From: an uncultured Bacteroidota bacterium
GTDB lineage: Bacteria; Bacteroidota; Bacteroidia; Chitinophagales; Saprospiraceae
NCBI GenBank assembly: GCA_937870795.1
Contig: CALMWS010000369.1
Coordinates: 1-36,958 of the forward strand
Direction: 5' to 3'
DNA length: 36,958 bases
Part shown: positions 27,021-35,409 of the stretch, piece after piece
How the letters are laid out: the number at the start of each line of letters is the position of its first letter
Position numbering within the stretch: position 1 is the first letter of the stretch
Made by a program: the position numbers and the translations under genes
The notes under the pieces: generated by a model
Seen by the model: only the letters and a program-made list of their open reading frames with translations
Told to the model about the DNA's origin: nothing
The model's database searches: none

Positions 27021-27818
27021 TTACAACTCCCCATCACAATGTGGGCACACGCGTTTTCCTTTTTTGAATTTTTGAAATTCGGTGGAAAAACCGGAAGCCA
27101 GGATGCCGGCGGGGAGGGCAAACAGGCCGATGCCGAGGATGGATATGCAGGCGGTTAAAAAGCGGCCGGTGGGGGTGATGGGGAAGACATCGCCATAGCC
27201 TACGGTGGTGAGGGTGGTGACACTCCACCACATGGCAGCCGGGATGCTGGAGAACTTATCGGGTTGGGCGTCGTGTTCTACAAAGTACATGAAGCTGGAG
27301 GCAACAATGATCAAAGCCAGGGTCATCATAAAACACAAGACCAGCTCTTCTTTTTTGGAATAAAATACGTTGGCTATGACCTTCGATGCATTTAAGTACC
27401 TGCCCAGTTTGAAGAGCCGGAGGAAGCGGAACAACCTGAAAATTCTAACAAAACGCAGGTCGTAAAAAAGGGCGTGGGGCAGGTAAAAAGGCAGGATGGC
27501 AGCCAGATCTACCAAAGCACTGGGAGAAAATATATATTTCAGCCTGCCGTACACCGGGTGTTTGTACTTTTCTATGCAGGTACATGTCCAAACCCTGAGC
27601 AGGTACTCGATCGAAAAGATGATGACGGAAATGTATTCAAAAACCTCAAAAAAGGTCTGATAGGCATAAAAAAGCTCGTCTACAGATTCCAAAATGACCG
27701 CAATGACATTGAGCAGCACCAGGACAATTAGAAAGGAATCTATTTTTTTGTCCCACTGACTATCCCCAACTGCGGGACAGAGCAGGGAGTGAACCTTTTT
27801 TTGCAGATGAGAGGGCAT
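27021..27818 (-). CDS. Voltage-gated potassium channel (Kv-type, six helices)
   Basis: 265 residues. Six membrane segments: S1 ~28-46, S2 ~60-76, S3 ~100-113, an S4 sensor with basic residues at every third position (R122, R125, R128, R131, R134, K137, R140), S5 ~158-180, the pore with selectivity filter TTVGYGD (204-210), and S6 ~222-243. Each chain supplies a quarter of a tetrameric inner-membrane K+ channel. The C-terminus is short and ends with CPHCDGEL, a CxxC pair that looks like half of a zinc ribbon. Start ATG at 27818. Appears to stand alone. Confidence 0.92.
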   Translation of the reverse strand: MPSHLQKKVHSLLCPAVGDSQWDKKIDSFLIVLVLLNVIAVILESVDELFYAYQTFFEVFEYISVIIFSIEYLLRVWTCTCIEKYKHPVYGRLKYIFSPSALVDLAAILPFYLPHALFYDLRFVRIFRLFRFLRLFKLGRYLNASKVIANVFYSKKEELVLCFMMTLALIIVASSFMYFVEHDAQPDKFSSIPAAMWWSVTTLTTVGYGDVFPITPTGRFLTACISILGIGLFALPAGILASGFSTEFQKFKKGKRVCPHCDGEL

Positions 27819-28047
27819 GGCAGATTTTGTGTTGTTTTGATCGAAAATGGAAAAGTGCTGTGCACAAAAGCCAATTTTACATGGTTTTTAAGTCTTTTCA
27901 CAGATAAAAATAAGATTCCTTTGGGAATTTTGAAATTTTATTGTCTTTTGGTTTTATTAAGCCAGAAGCCAAAAGAGTGGTTTGCCAGTTGAATCAAAAT
28001 ACCCAATCCCTATGGTGCTTTAAGGGCTTTGGTTGTTGCCTCTGTCA

Positions 28048-28377
28048 TCAATAAAAACAATAGGCATAATGGATGTCAACCTTACTGGCCTTGTACCTCT
28101 GGTACTTAAAATTTATGACATTATTTTGATTGTAAAAATCTGAAGCTGGAATGGTAAAAGCGGTATCCATAGGTCCAAAATAGACACCATTGATGATCAC
28201 CGTATCAATAAATTTCCATCTGATCTCACCTTGCATTTTAAACGGGTGTTTAACAGGTGATGTAAAGCTATGCTCCAAAGAATCTACCCTTTCATCAATA
28301 TCAATAACATCACAGTTGTTGTTGCTGGCGCAAGAAATAAGAAAACAAATCAGTGTAAAAAATAATAATCTTTTCAT
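28048..28377 (-). CDS. Small hypothetical lipoprotein
   Basis: 109 residues. Lipoprotein signal MKRLLFFTLICFLISC with lipobox LISC, so the mature protein starts at Cys16. The rest is hydrophilic with several predicted strands (GEIRWKFIDTVIINGVYFG) and no motif I recognise. Alone between the channel gene and the DUF4272-like gene; 229 bases without a supported gene lie downstream of it toward 27819. Confidence 0.7.
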   Translation of the reverse strand: MKRLLFFTLICFLISCASNNNCDVIDIDERVDSLEHSFTSPVKHPFKMQGEIRWKFIDTVIINGVYFGPMDTAFTIPASDFYNQNNVINFKYQRYKASKVDIHYAYCFY

Positions 28378-28531
28378 TAGAGCTGTATTTATACATGTTT
28401 GGAATCGGGTGAATTATCAAAACTTATATTGGTATGAGTACACTCATAAGCATTGCTACAATTTAACGATGGCTAAACATGAATCTAAAATAATCCAAAT
28501 ATCCAAACTAAGTAATTTAAAACACTCAATT

Positions 28532-29293
28532 TTATGTACTTAGATCCGTCTCATCCCACCCCATTCCTTTGGATAGCATCCAGGTCAAAGCATGCCTTCT
28601 TTCGTGGATCACACCACCATTGGCCCTGGGGTCAAAACCTGGAGGTACCGTCTGCCCTCCCATCTGAGCACTTCTTACCGCATTGTGGAGGCAATAAAAT
28701 AAATCTTCATGCTTCCGCAATTCCTCTTCTGGTACCACTTCTTTTGTGCCAAGCCAATCTTCTATCTTTTCGGTAAGTGGACATTTGTATTTAAATACAA
28801 TTTCCTGCATTTGCTCACCCGTCATCATTTGGCCGGATATATCGGGAGGAACATACCCAAAGTACCAGGCCAAAGGCCAGGCATTTTCAAATTTCCAACC
28901 AATGGCATTTCTAAGCGCCTCATCCTCTCTGGATGAATGGAAGATTTGTTTTTCATCCTCCGTCATAAACAAATACAATTCATTGCTTTCCACAAAGTGG
29001 AGAATGTCTTTATCTGCCAGGTCTTTAGCAGGAATCATTAGCCAAAGCACCATCGCCTTTATGGCATTCAATCTTTTGGCAATTTCAATTTTTGGTCTTA
29101 GTTGTCTTTCTAATTGAGTGGGCAATGACCTGGAAGGTACAAACCCTGCATTTAGACAGATGGCTACATTTTCCAGTCTGACGTCTGTCATCCAGGGGAC
29201 GCTTTTGTAGGAGGCTAAAAGATCAGATTGGTGTGTGGGGTTGGATTGGGTTTTAGGGGAGGTGGAGGTGAAGAGTTTTTTGAGGAAGGACAT
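28532..29293 (-). CDS. DUF4272-like cytoplasmic protein
   Basis: Start set at the ATG at 29293 (MSFLKKLF), 253 residues; the longer frame begins with TTG. Features that recall DUF4272: RLNAIKAMVLWLM, a later REDEALRNAIGWKFENAWPL (given exactly as 20 residues), LRKHEDLFYCLHNAVRSAQ, and the final VIHERRHALTWMLSKGMGWD with a closing ETDLST. No signal peptide or membrane segment. Function unknown; DUF4272 proteins often occur as isolated accessory genes. The downstream neighbour is the small lipoprotein gene, 154 bases away. Confidence 0.68.
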   Translation of the reverse strand: MSFLKKLFTSTSPKTQSNPTHQSDLLASYKSVPWMTDVRLENVAICLNAGFVPSRSLPTQLERQLRPKIEIAKRLNAIKAMVLWLMIPAKDLADKDILHFVESNELYLFMTEDEKQIFHSSREDEALRNAIGWKFENAWPLAWYFGYVPPDISGQMMTGEQMQEIVFKYKCPLTEKIEDWLGTKEVVPEEELRKHEDLFYCLHNAVRSAQMGGQTVPPGFDPRANGGVIHERRHALTWMLSKGMGWDETDLST

Positions 29294-29462
29294 TATAAAT
29301 ATAGGCAAAATAATGAGTAAATGTTTTTATTGTATCGGTTTGTTTCATTCCTGCCTAGCAGGTCCCCACGGGCATCAAACCTATTGTTGGCAGTTTTTGA
29401 TTATCACTGTAGGTGTTTAGGCAAATATTTTCAAAAATAGCCATTGGTTGTATTGGTAAAAG

Positions 29463-30119
29463 TTATTTTCTTGCAAATCTATACCCAATAAATAATTGCA
29501 AATTGGCAAAATTAATTCTATCATGATTATGCAAAGTATTACAAGTATAATATCCAAAATCTTCATTTGAAAAAGGTCTGAACATTGGGGAATAACGTAT
29601 ATTGATACCCAAAGTTACATTTTTATATATAGGTCTATCTACACTTATAAAGCTTAGAAATCTTATTTTACTGAATTCATAACAAGGTCGAACTTCAAAC
29701 CATTGAGGATAACCATCGGTATATGACGCAATATAATGGTTAAGATAGGAAAGCCCAATTCCTAGATTAAAATTAAACGATTTGAATTTACTGCCCATTC
29801 CTATAAAAGCTGAATATGAATAAATATTCATTCCTGTAATTGCACCCTCGATTTCTTTTTCATATCCAATATATTTGTAATAATTATAATGCTCTACCCC
29901 AAAAATGAATCTCTTCCACTCGATCGTATATTTAATATTTGGTAAATAAAAATTATTAAAATAAGAGGTCGAAATATCAAATTGGAACTCTGGAACATTG
30001 GTAACTTGAATAGTGCCAATTGGAAAAGTCAAATGATGTCTGATATTTTGGCATTCGGATTTTATACCTCCTGTCAGAAATAGCACTATAAAACCAATGT
30101 GCTTTAAAATATTTGCCAT
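29463..30119 (-). CDS. Exported hypothetical protein, probable beta-barrel
   Basis: The ATG at 30119 gives 218 residues with a signal peptide (MANILKHIGFIVLFLTGG...); a TTG 27 bases upstream is less likely. The mature part is rich in Tyr and Phe with alternating patterns (YTIEWKRFIFGVEHYNYYKY, FNFNLGIGLSYLNHY, VTLGINIRYSPMFRP) and ends in LFIGYRFARK, consistent with a small outer-membrane barrel. No named family recognised. AT-rich relative to genes left of 26 kb. Confidence 0.6.
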   Translation of the reverse strand: MANILKHIGFIVLFLTGGIKSECQNIRHHLTFPIGTIQVTNVPEFQFDISTSYFNNFYLPNIKYTIEWKRFIFGVEHYNYYKYIGYEKEIEGAITGMNIYSYSAFIGMGSKFKSFNFNLGIGLSYLNHYIASYTDGYPQWFEVRPCYEFSKIRFLSFISVDRPIYKNVTLGINIRYSPMFRPFSNEDFGYYTCNTLHNHDRINFANLQLFIGYRFARK

Positions 30120-30508
30120 ATTGTTTAATTTGAGATTGTTGGTCAAGAATTAGAATTATATACATTCCAGGATGTATAGTTTGAACATCAATTTTCCTTT
30201 CTATTAATAATCCAATCCGTGTAGAATACATGCCACGTCAATAATAAAAAACGAATTTGGTGCTGTATATTATTTTAAACTTCAAGTCCTTCACTTAATT
30301 ACAAAAATTTCCTTTGAAAATCCAAATTTTCGTATATGAACGCAATACTACTTGACATTAGGATTGTCAATCAAAACCATGCATTAAAAAGCTGAAATTT
30401 TCCATATTTAATAACAAATAAAATTTAAAATTAGGAAACTCAAAATTTTTTGAAATTTTTACTTGAATTTTTTTTACTAATCTTATACACTATCCTTACC
30501 ACTTTCTA
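30120..30508. other. AT-rich intergenic stretch without a supported gene
   Basis: 389 bases between two minus-strand genes. Only short overlapping frames without start signals or signal peptides are present. Many A and T runs; no clear hairpin terminator for the 30509 gene was seen. Confidence 0.6.
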
Positions 30509-31477
30509 TCAGAAAACACGTATAGCCCGAACTTTATATTCCGTTGATTTATAACCCGCTATATTTGAACCTGAAGAACTTGTATGAAAATACAAAACCC
30601 CAGCGGTTTCTTGCCCCATCTCTGAGCTAGACCAATAAGGTTTAATGGTTCCTGACCCATTAGCCTCTTCCAAAATTTCAGCATCAGGTACGTTTAATAA
30701 GGTTTTATTGATAATATAAAAATTCCTCCACAAAATTGCCAATTCAGTAGTAGAGGGTAGATACCAATCATTGAATCCATTTGCAGAATGGTCGAGGCAT
30801 AGTTGAGCCGCACTTGAATTGTGACCAGGTTGTGAAATGATGGCCAAAGAATTTTTCAAACCATCCGAAGTCCGTGCAGATTGACCTATTTCAGCACCTG
30901 AACCAGAAAGATTACTCCATATATGTCCCTTACTTAAATCTTTAAAATCAACTATTAATCCATGTTCAACACCTTGTTGATCCTTCCATACTGAAAAAAC
31001 TACCCCCCCCCCAAATGCTTCTCCTATAAAGTGGGTAAAACCCGATCCGCTGCTACCTCCACTTATAGAGCCGGCACTCTTTGCATATAAGGCATAGGGT
31101 ACTGAAATGAATTGTGTTGTCCCCATATGATAAAAGTTAGAACCACCTTGAATATCCAGTTCAATTTTTAAAAAATAATTGTCAGAACTCCAGTCGATGG
31201 CATTAAAGTTACCACTTTGAATCATGCCTCCACCTATGATTAAATTAAACAAGCCATAAGGGTCTGTAACCACCATATGGTCTTCTACATATTCAACGGA
31301 TCCAGTCGCATTGGATTTTAATATACTGAATCTTACTGCAATATTTTGACCAGCTATGGGTTGTCCTTGTGGTCCTCTTGCCACAGCACTGTAATTAAAT
31401 GCATTGGGTGGGATTTGCGCTTCAGCTGTAGTTACATAGAACAAACACAAGGCCAAAATTGATATTAGTTTAATCAT
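30509..31477 (-). CDS. Secreted fimbrillin/tail-fibre-like protein with DUF1566-type C-terminus
   Basis: 322 residues with signal peptide (to TTAEAQ, ~21). N-terminal domain PPNAFNYSAVARGPQGQPI through SVPYALYAKSAG is the module often found in Bacteroidota surface proteins that also resembles tail-fibre heads. A Gly/Ser hinge (138-147) leads to a C-terminal domain with DGLKNS, GFNDWYLPSTTEL, PYWSSSE and a final VRAIRVF, typical of DUF1566/Lcl C-terminal domains. No T9SS signal at its own end. A run of ten G on the coding strand encodes Gly156-158. Follows the 31526 T9SS gene by 48 bases, a recurrent gene pair in this phylum. Confidence 0.72.
   Translation of the reverse strand: MIKLISILALCLFYVTTAEAQIPPNAFNYSAVARGPQGQPIAGQNIAVRFSILKSNATGSVEYVEDHMVVTDPYGLFNLIIGGGMIQSGNFNAIDWSSDNYFLKIELDIQGGSNFYHMGTTQFISVPYALYAKSAGSISGGSSGSGFTHFIGEAFGGGVVFSVWKDQQGVEHGLIVDFKDLSKGHIWSNLSGSGAEIGQSARTSDGLKNSLAIISQPGHNSSAAQLCLDHSANGFNDWYLPSTTELAILWRNFYIINKTLLNVPDAEILEEANGSGTIKPYWSSSEMGQETAGVLYFHTSSSGSNIAGYKSTEYKVRAIRVF
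31003..31012 (-). repeat. Homopolymer (G)10 tract inside the DUF1566-type gene
   Basis: Ten consecutive C on the plus strand (ten G on the coding strand) spanning codons TTT GGG GGG GGG GTA. The current length keeps the frame open. A change of one base would cut off the C-terminal half. Confidence 0.9.
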
Positions 31478-31525
31478 TTTAAAATAAATTTGTGTACAAG
31501 GTAATAAAACTATAAAATACCATTT

Positions 31526-32050
31526 TTATCTCTTAATAATCCAGTAGGATCCAAGCAACTGGTCTGTTCTTGTTTTGAAATATAAGACATAAGTACCGGC
31601 CACTAAATCTGAGACATCAATATTTATCATATTTCTAAATGTAGCATATTCAACTTTGTAAATTTCCTTTCCTTGCAAATCGAAAATTGATATAACAAGC
31701 TGATCTATGGTAGAATTGTTAATTCGAATATTAACCACATCAAGAGAAGGATTTGGAAATACTTCCAAGTCTAAAACCGAATGATCAATTACTTGGTTAA
31801 TTACAGTCGATATTGTTGCTCCAGACATAAAGCCTTCACCTAATGTATTACCCTGGCTATCTTTTAGATTAAACACAGCCAATTCTCCAATGGTGAAACT
31901 AAGTGAACCATTAGATTGTTTAAGAATCCCACCAGATGAATTCACAGCTTGTGGAACTATACTCTGGGCATTACAAATAAATGCTAATAATAGCAGAGTA
32001 ACGCATAATCCAATTTGCTGATAATTATCCTTTCCCATAATAAACTTCAT
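31526..32050 (-). CDS. Small secreted protein with T9SS type A sorting domain
   Basis: 174 residues. Start ATG at 32050; signal peptide after a short charged lead (LCVTLLLLAFICNAQ). Mature part begins SIVPQAVNSSGGILKQSNGS, followed by LSFTIGELAVFNLKD and LGEGFMSG, a conserved small-domain pattern in T9SS cargo pairs. The last ~80 residues form the sorting domain (LEVFPNPSLDVVNIRI, IFDLQGKEIY, DLVAGTYVLYF). Probably cotranscribed with the 30509 gene. Role unknown. Confidence 0.78.
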   Translation of the reverse strand: MKFIMGKDNYQQIGLCVTLLLLAFICNAQSIVPQAVNSSGGILKQSNGSLSFTIGELAVFNLKDSQGNTLGEGFMSGATISTVINQVIDHSVLDLEVFPNPSLDVVNIRINNSTIDQLVISIFDLQGKEIYKVEYATFRNMINIDVSDLVAGTYVLYFKTRTDQLLGSYWIIKR

Positions 32051-32094
32051 TTGTATTATAAGATATATTAGTTATTCGCGTTGTTGTATTATAA
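32051..32094. repeat. 11-bp direct repeat upstream of the 31526 gene
   Basis: TTGTATTATAA occurs at 32051-32061 and 32084-32094, immediately before the start codon. LytTR-type and other regulators bind direct repeats, but nothing else supports an operator here. Confidence 0.35.
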
Positions 32095-32389
32095 CCTAAA
32101 TGAAATGCTGCCTTTCAATCATACTTTTGCCTAATATAAACTTTTCTCATAAATTAAATCCTTTCAAAAATACCAATTACCCTCCTTTGCAGATCCAAAT
32201 TCCCAGTCATTAATGCCTCATTTATCCAAAAGCGATTATTTTTCTTGCAAGCATCTCAATTTACTATAAATATAGGCATATAAATTCGAGTTGCCAAAAA
32301 TAATTTAATGCCCAATTTAAATTCTGTGAAAATGCAATCAACAGAAACCAAAAGCCTCAAAATAGTAGCAATTTTTAATAAATCATAAT

Positions 32390-32511
32390 TATATTTGGTG
32401 ATTGGCATATTAATTGAGGGATTGCCATATATTATTTTGATATTTGGGATTTAGCAGCTAGTGGAGGGGATATTGGGTAGATTTGGGGGGTCGATGCAAA
32501 ATATTGCATCG
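32390..32511. repeat. Interspersed repeat copy A with terminal palindrome
   Basis: Part of the 663-base gene-free stretch 32051-32713. About 120 bases match the sequence at 36830-36958: both carry TTGCCATATA, then a TATTTTGAT segment, a CAGCT...GGAGG segment, G runs and TCGATGCAAAATATT. Here the end is complete: CGATGCAA/TTGCATCG (32492-32499 with 32504-32511) forms a perfect 8-bp stem over AATA. The rest of the stretch shows no gene. Confidence 0.7.
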
Positions 32512-32713
32512 CCACAGTGGTTTCCAAGAAAAGGGGGGGTAATCAAAATTTAAACCTGGCAGAAAATGGGAAATTTAATACCAGGTATCAGATCCAGGAT
32601 CATGGCCTATTACTTTAATATTGACATTCTTTTTAAGGAATGTAATCTTACAAACCTCATGGATATGGTCTTGGTGGACATGACACCTAAACTGACCACA
32701 GCAGTTTTCATCA

Positions 32714-33316
32714 TCATTTCCAAAATTCCCACCATTTTTTGGTCTCAGAATTTTTGGCTAAGATATCATTTTCCATTATCTTGTCAGAGTGTGGCTCGTC
32801 AGTCACAATATCTTCTTCTACATCATCCGAATCATCTACAAAAATATACCTATAGGCCTTTTCGGTATGTTCTATATCCCAAAAGCTTTTGCCAATAACA
32901 ACTTCCAATTGATTCAAAATGATATTGGCCATATCACCCGAGTTAGCTTCTACACTCATTGGATCACCCCTGCTGAAAACCCTCTTACCTTCCACATCTA
33001 TCAGGATCCTTTTATGGATTCCATTCTCACAATAATGAAGGTTAAATGCCATGGATGTCTCCGATAAAATAAATGTCAATGCATTGTCGTTTTCCAGTCC
33101 CCAACCTTCCGCACACATCTCCATATTTACGAACAATACGGTTCCGGTTTCCGAGAAATATACATCGCAGATCCCCTTCTCTTTCCAGTTGCTAACAGCT
33201 GTACCAAAATCTATTTCTGCTTGCTTTTTAAGCTTCCATCTCAATGATTTGGCAAGATTTTCAAAGTCATTTTCATAGTTTTTATTGATGGCAATGCCAG
33301 AGATATTCATGCCCAT
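32714..33316 (-). CDS. Hypothetical cytoplasmic protein
   Basis: 200 residues, no signal peptide or membrane segment. Starts MGMNISGIAINKNY; an alternative ATG lies two codons later at 33310. Composition is balanced and acidic toward the end (FVDDSDDVEEDIVTDEP), finishing with KKWWEFWK, a basic-aromatic tail seen on many small cytosolic Bacteroidota proteins. Family not recognised. Its start abuts the remains of a broken lipoprotein gene on the same strand. Confidence 0.6.
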   Translation of the reverse strand: MGMNISGIAINKNYENDFENLAKSLRWKLKKQAEIDFGTAVSNWKEKGICDVYFSETGTVLFVNMEMCAEGWGLENDNALTFILSETSMAFNLHYCENGIHKRILIDVEGKRVFSRGDPMSVEANSGDMANIILNQLEVVIGKSFWDIEHTEKAYRYIFVDDSDDVEEDIVTDEPHSDKIMENDILAKNSETKKWWEFWK

Positions 33317-33364
33317 GAATTGTTGATTTATATATTTAGAAGGATTTTGGCTGCTTGATTACGG

Positions 33365-33598
33365 TTATGGAAAAGGCGTTACAATTGCCAATATTAATGA
33401 ATTACTTTCATTTTGTGAACATCCGTTAAAATTTAGCACTTACGAAAAGCCAGTAGGAGGTATTAAACTAAGCTTTGTTCCTTTCACCTCACGGTGATTC
33501 TCAGTGAGTACATTTGTAACATTCTCTCTGGACTGCTGCTTTTGTCCACAAGCAGCAATTGCAATGCAGATAAGAATTAAAAGAATATTTTTTTTCAT
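33365..33598 (-). pseudogene. Broken small lipoprotein gene (in-frame stops)
   Basis: From ATG at 33598 the frame encodes a lipoprotein signal (MKKNILLILICIAIAAC, lipobox IAAC) and continues to TKLSLIPPTGFS, where TAA stops at 33440-33442 after 52 residues. Reading through in the same frame gives VLNFNGCSQNESNSLILAIV, which matches the pattern SLIPPxGFxxxxNFxGFxxxxxxSxI that I recall from Bacteroidota lipoproteins. Two more TAA follow (33365-33367 and 33359-33361). So the 5' part of a longer gene survives and the remainder is gone, truncated by the 32714 gene. The 52-residue product might still be made. Confidence 0.6.
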
Positions 33599-33738
33599 TA
33601 TTTTATATTTACGTTTAAGCTCTTGTGGTTAAAATTACATTTTGGTGAACGGATAGTAATGGTGAGCTGATATCCTGTTAGCGTGCATGTTGTCTTGTAC
33701 TGTATTGACACTGATTAATTTCAGTTTCATAATTAAAT

Positions 33739-35352
33739 TTATTGTTTTACAACCATCTTTCTCGTTACTTTGCCATTGGTATTATATAGCACTAATAGAT
33801 ATATTCCATTGGGTAAATGACTAATATTAAGCTCTTCACTTTTTTGAATATTCTTAATAATTTCAACACCATTTGGAGCAATTACAGTAACAGCCTTTAT
33901 TTCGCTTTCAGATTGGATTTTGAAAATACCACTGCTAGGATTAGGATAAACAATCAAGGTCTTATCTTCTTCAACAACAATTTCAGATGAACTAGTCTGC
34001 GATCCTTTAATCAAATCTTGCAATTTGAATCCTACTAACCAAGTATTACTTTCTGTAAGATAAAGTTCTCTTCCATAAACGCCATTAAGTATAATTACAT
34101 CATCATCAGTCATATGCATTTGGTAAGCAAAATATACCATATCATCCTTATCATTTTCAGTAAATAATGAAGCTACATAAGTCCCTTTGCCAGATGGATC
34201 CACCTTTACTATATCGTATGAAAAATATTTATCTGACTTTATTGAGTTTGCAACTAAATAATAGCTGATGGTATCAGTGAGCCTTAGAGGATAAACCCCT
34301 CCATATGGTATATCTCCATCAATTTTAATTTTTTCAATATAACTTTTTTCATTTCCATGCTCATCCATTACTAATTGATAAGAATATATTTTCCCTAATG
34401 AATCTTGCCAAACGTCCATAATAGTTATTTCACCATTATTGGGGTAAAATCTGATAGTATTTGCAAATCTAAGCTTAATTTTATCTGTTGCGTCAATTTT
34501 TATTACTTTGATATTACTTGTATCGGCAAAATTGATAAAATACAACCATTGGTAGTTTTTATACTTATTAAAGTCTGTTGGAATTTGCTCTAGCCAAACC
34601 ATATAAGTAGAATCAGAAATTAAATAGGATAGGGTTCTTTGATAAGAATTAAACAGCAAAGGTTGTATCGAATCATGCTTAATTGTTTTGATTAATCTTT
34701 GATTCATCAATGTATCAAATTGCCAAAGTTCAATTTCAAATCTGATTTTGCCATACTGATATTTATTAAGACAAATATATAAATAAGAATTAGGATTTGC
34801 CAAATTAGTAAAATTTATGAAATTATTATTTCTTACCTTTATTAGGTTATTCCTATCAGTATATTCTTTGATAATATGTCCATCATTTTTATCATGTTGT
34901 CTATAAAATCCATAATTTAGGGGACTAGAAACATTTTCAATATTTGTTCCCCTCACTCCATAAATATCTATATTTTCTTTGTTAACTTTGAAGCTAAATT
35001 TATAGTTATAATATTCCCTTGAGAGTGAGTCATACGAATCTTCATAGCAATATTCCAAATTATATTTATTCAAATTAAGTTTACACAACCCATATCCTCC
35101 AAATATTGATATATCATCATATCTATAATTAATAAGATAAAGATTGCTATCTTGGACTTTGAGTTGATTGAAATAGGGTTTAATGGCTGTATAACTATCT
35201 ATCCCTTTAGCATTTACTTTTTTGTTATAATTAGATGATATATTATACATAAACAGTGGTTCCGCTTGTTTAAAATCTGGAATGTAACTGGGTTGTGCTA
35301 ACAGATTTCCAAATAAATAAATTATAAATAAATGTAAAATTAAATGTTTCAT
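33739..35352 (-). CDS. Secreted protein of unknown function with T9SS type A sorting domain
   Basis: 537 residues with signal peptide (MKHLILHLFIIYLFGNLLAQ). The middle is rich in Tyr, Asn and Asp with repeated beta-type patterns (LYLINYRYDDISIFGGYGLC, KLRFANTIRFYPNNGEITIM) suggesting a beta-propeller, but no named repeat was recognised. The last ~75 residues form a T9SS sorting domain (IVYPNPSSGIFKIQ, LPNGIYLLVLYNTNGKV). Very AT-rich codon use compared with genes left of 26 kb. The 35410 lipoprotein gene lies upstream on the same strand, separated by a long hairpin. Confidence 0.75.
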   Translation of the reverse strand: MKHLILHLFIIYLFGNLLAQPSYIPDFKQAEPLFMYNISSNYNKKVNAKGIDSYTAIKPYFNQLKVQDSNLYLINYRYDDISIFGGYGLCKLNLNKYNLEYCYEDSYDSLSREYYNYKFSFKVNKENIDIYGVRGTNIENVSSPLNYGFYRQHDKNDGHIIKEYTDRNNLIKVRNNNFINFTNLANPNSYLYICLNKYQYGKIRFEIELWQFDTLMNQRLIKTIKHDSIQPLLFNSYQRTLSYLISDSTYMVWLEQIPTDFNKYKNYQWLYFINFADTSNIKVIKIDATDKIKLRFANTIRFYPNNGEITIMDVWQDSLGKIYSYQLVMDEHGNEKSYIEKIKIDGDIPYGGVYPLRLTDTISYYLVANSIKSDKYFSYDIVKVDPSGKGTYVASLFTENDKDDMVYFAYQMHMTDDDVIILNGVYGRELYLTESNTWLVGFKLQDLIKGSQTSSSEIVVEEDKTLIVYPNPSSGIFKIQSESEIKAVTVIAPNGVEIIKNIQKSEELNISHLPNGIYLLVLYNTNGKVTRKMVVKQ

Positions 35353-35367
35353 ATTTATAAATATTGA

Positions 35368-35399
35368 GCTACCTGCAAATTTAATAATTTGCAGGTAGC
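35368..35399. terminator. Perfect 13-14 bp inverted repeat between two genes
   Basis: GCTACCTGCAAAT (35368-35380) and its complement (35387-35399) pair perfectly, with one more pair inside and a TAAT loop. It follows the stop of the 35410 gene and precedes the start of the 33739 gene. The minus-strand tail after it is TCAATATTTAT, not a clean T run, so termination is plausible but unproven; RNA processing or attenuation is an alternative. Confidence 0.55.
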
Positions 35400-35409
35400 A
35401 ATTTAAAAA

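Noticed and set aside
32533-32539. Run of seven G as a further phase-variable tract
   Set aside because: It lies in non-coding DNA with no promoter nearby to be affected.
32566-32898. Plus-strand 110-codon frame
   Set aside because: Its second half is antisense to the 32714 gene and the first half shows no signal peptide, motif or ribosome binding site.
33327-33497. Plus-strand frame of 56 codons reading like a protein end
   Set aside because: No start codon, and the opposite strand carries a lipoprotein signal and a conserved-looking pattern, so this is the shadow of the pseudogene.
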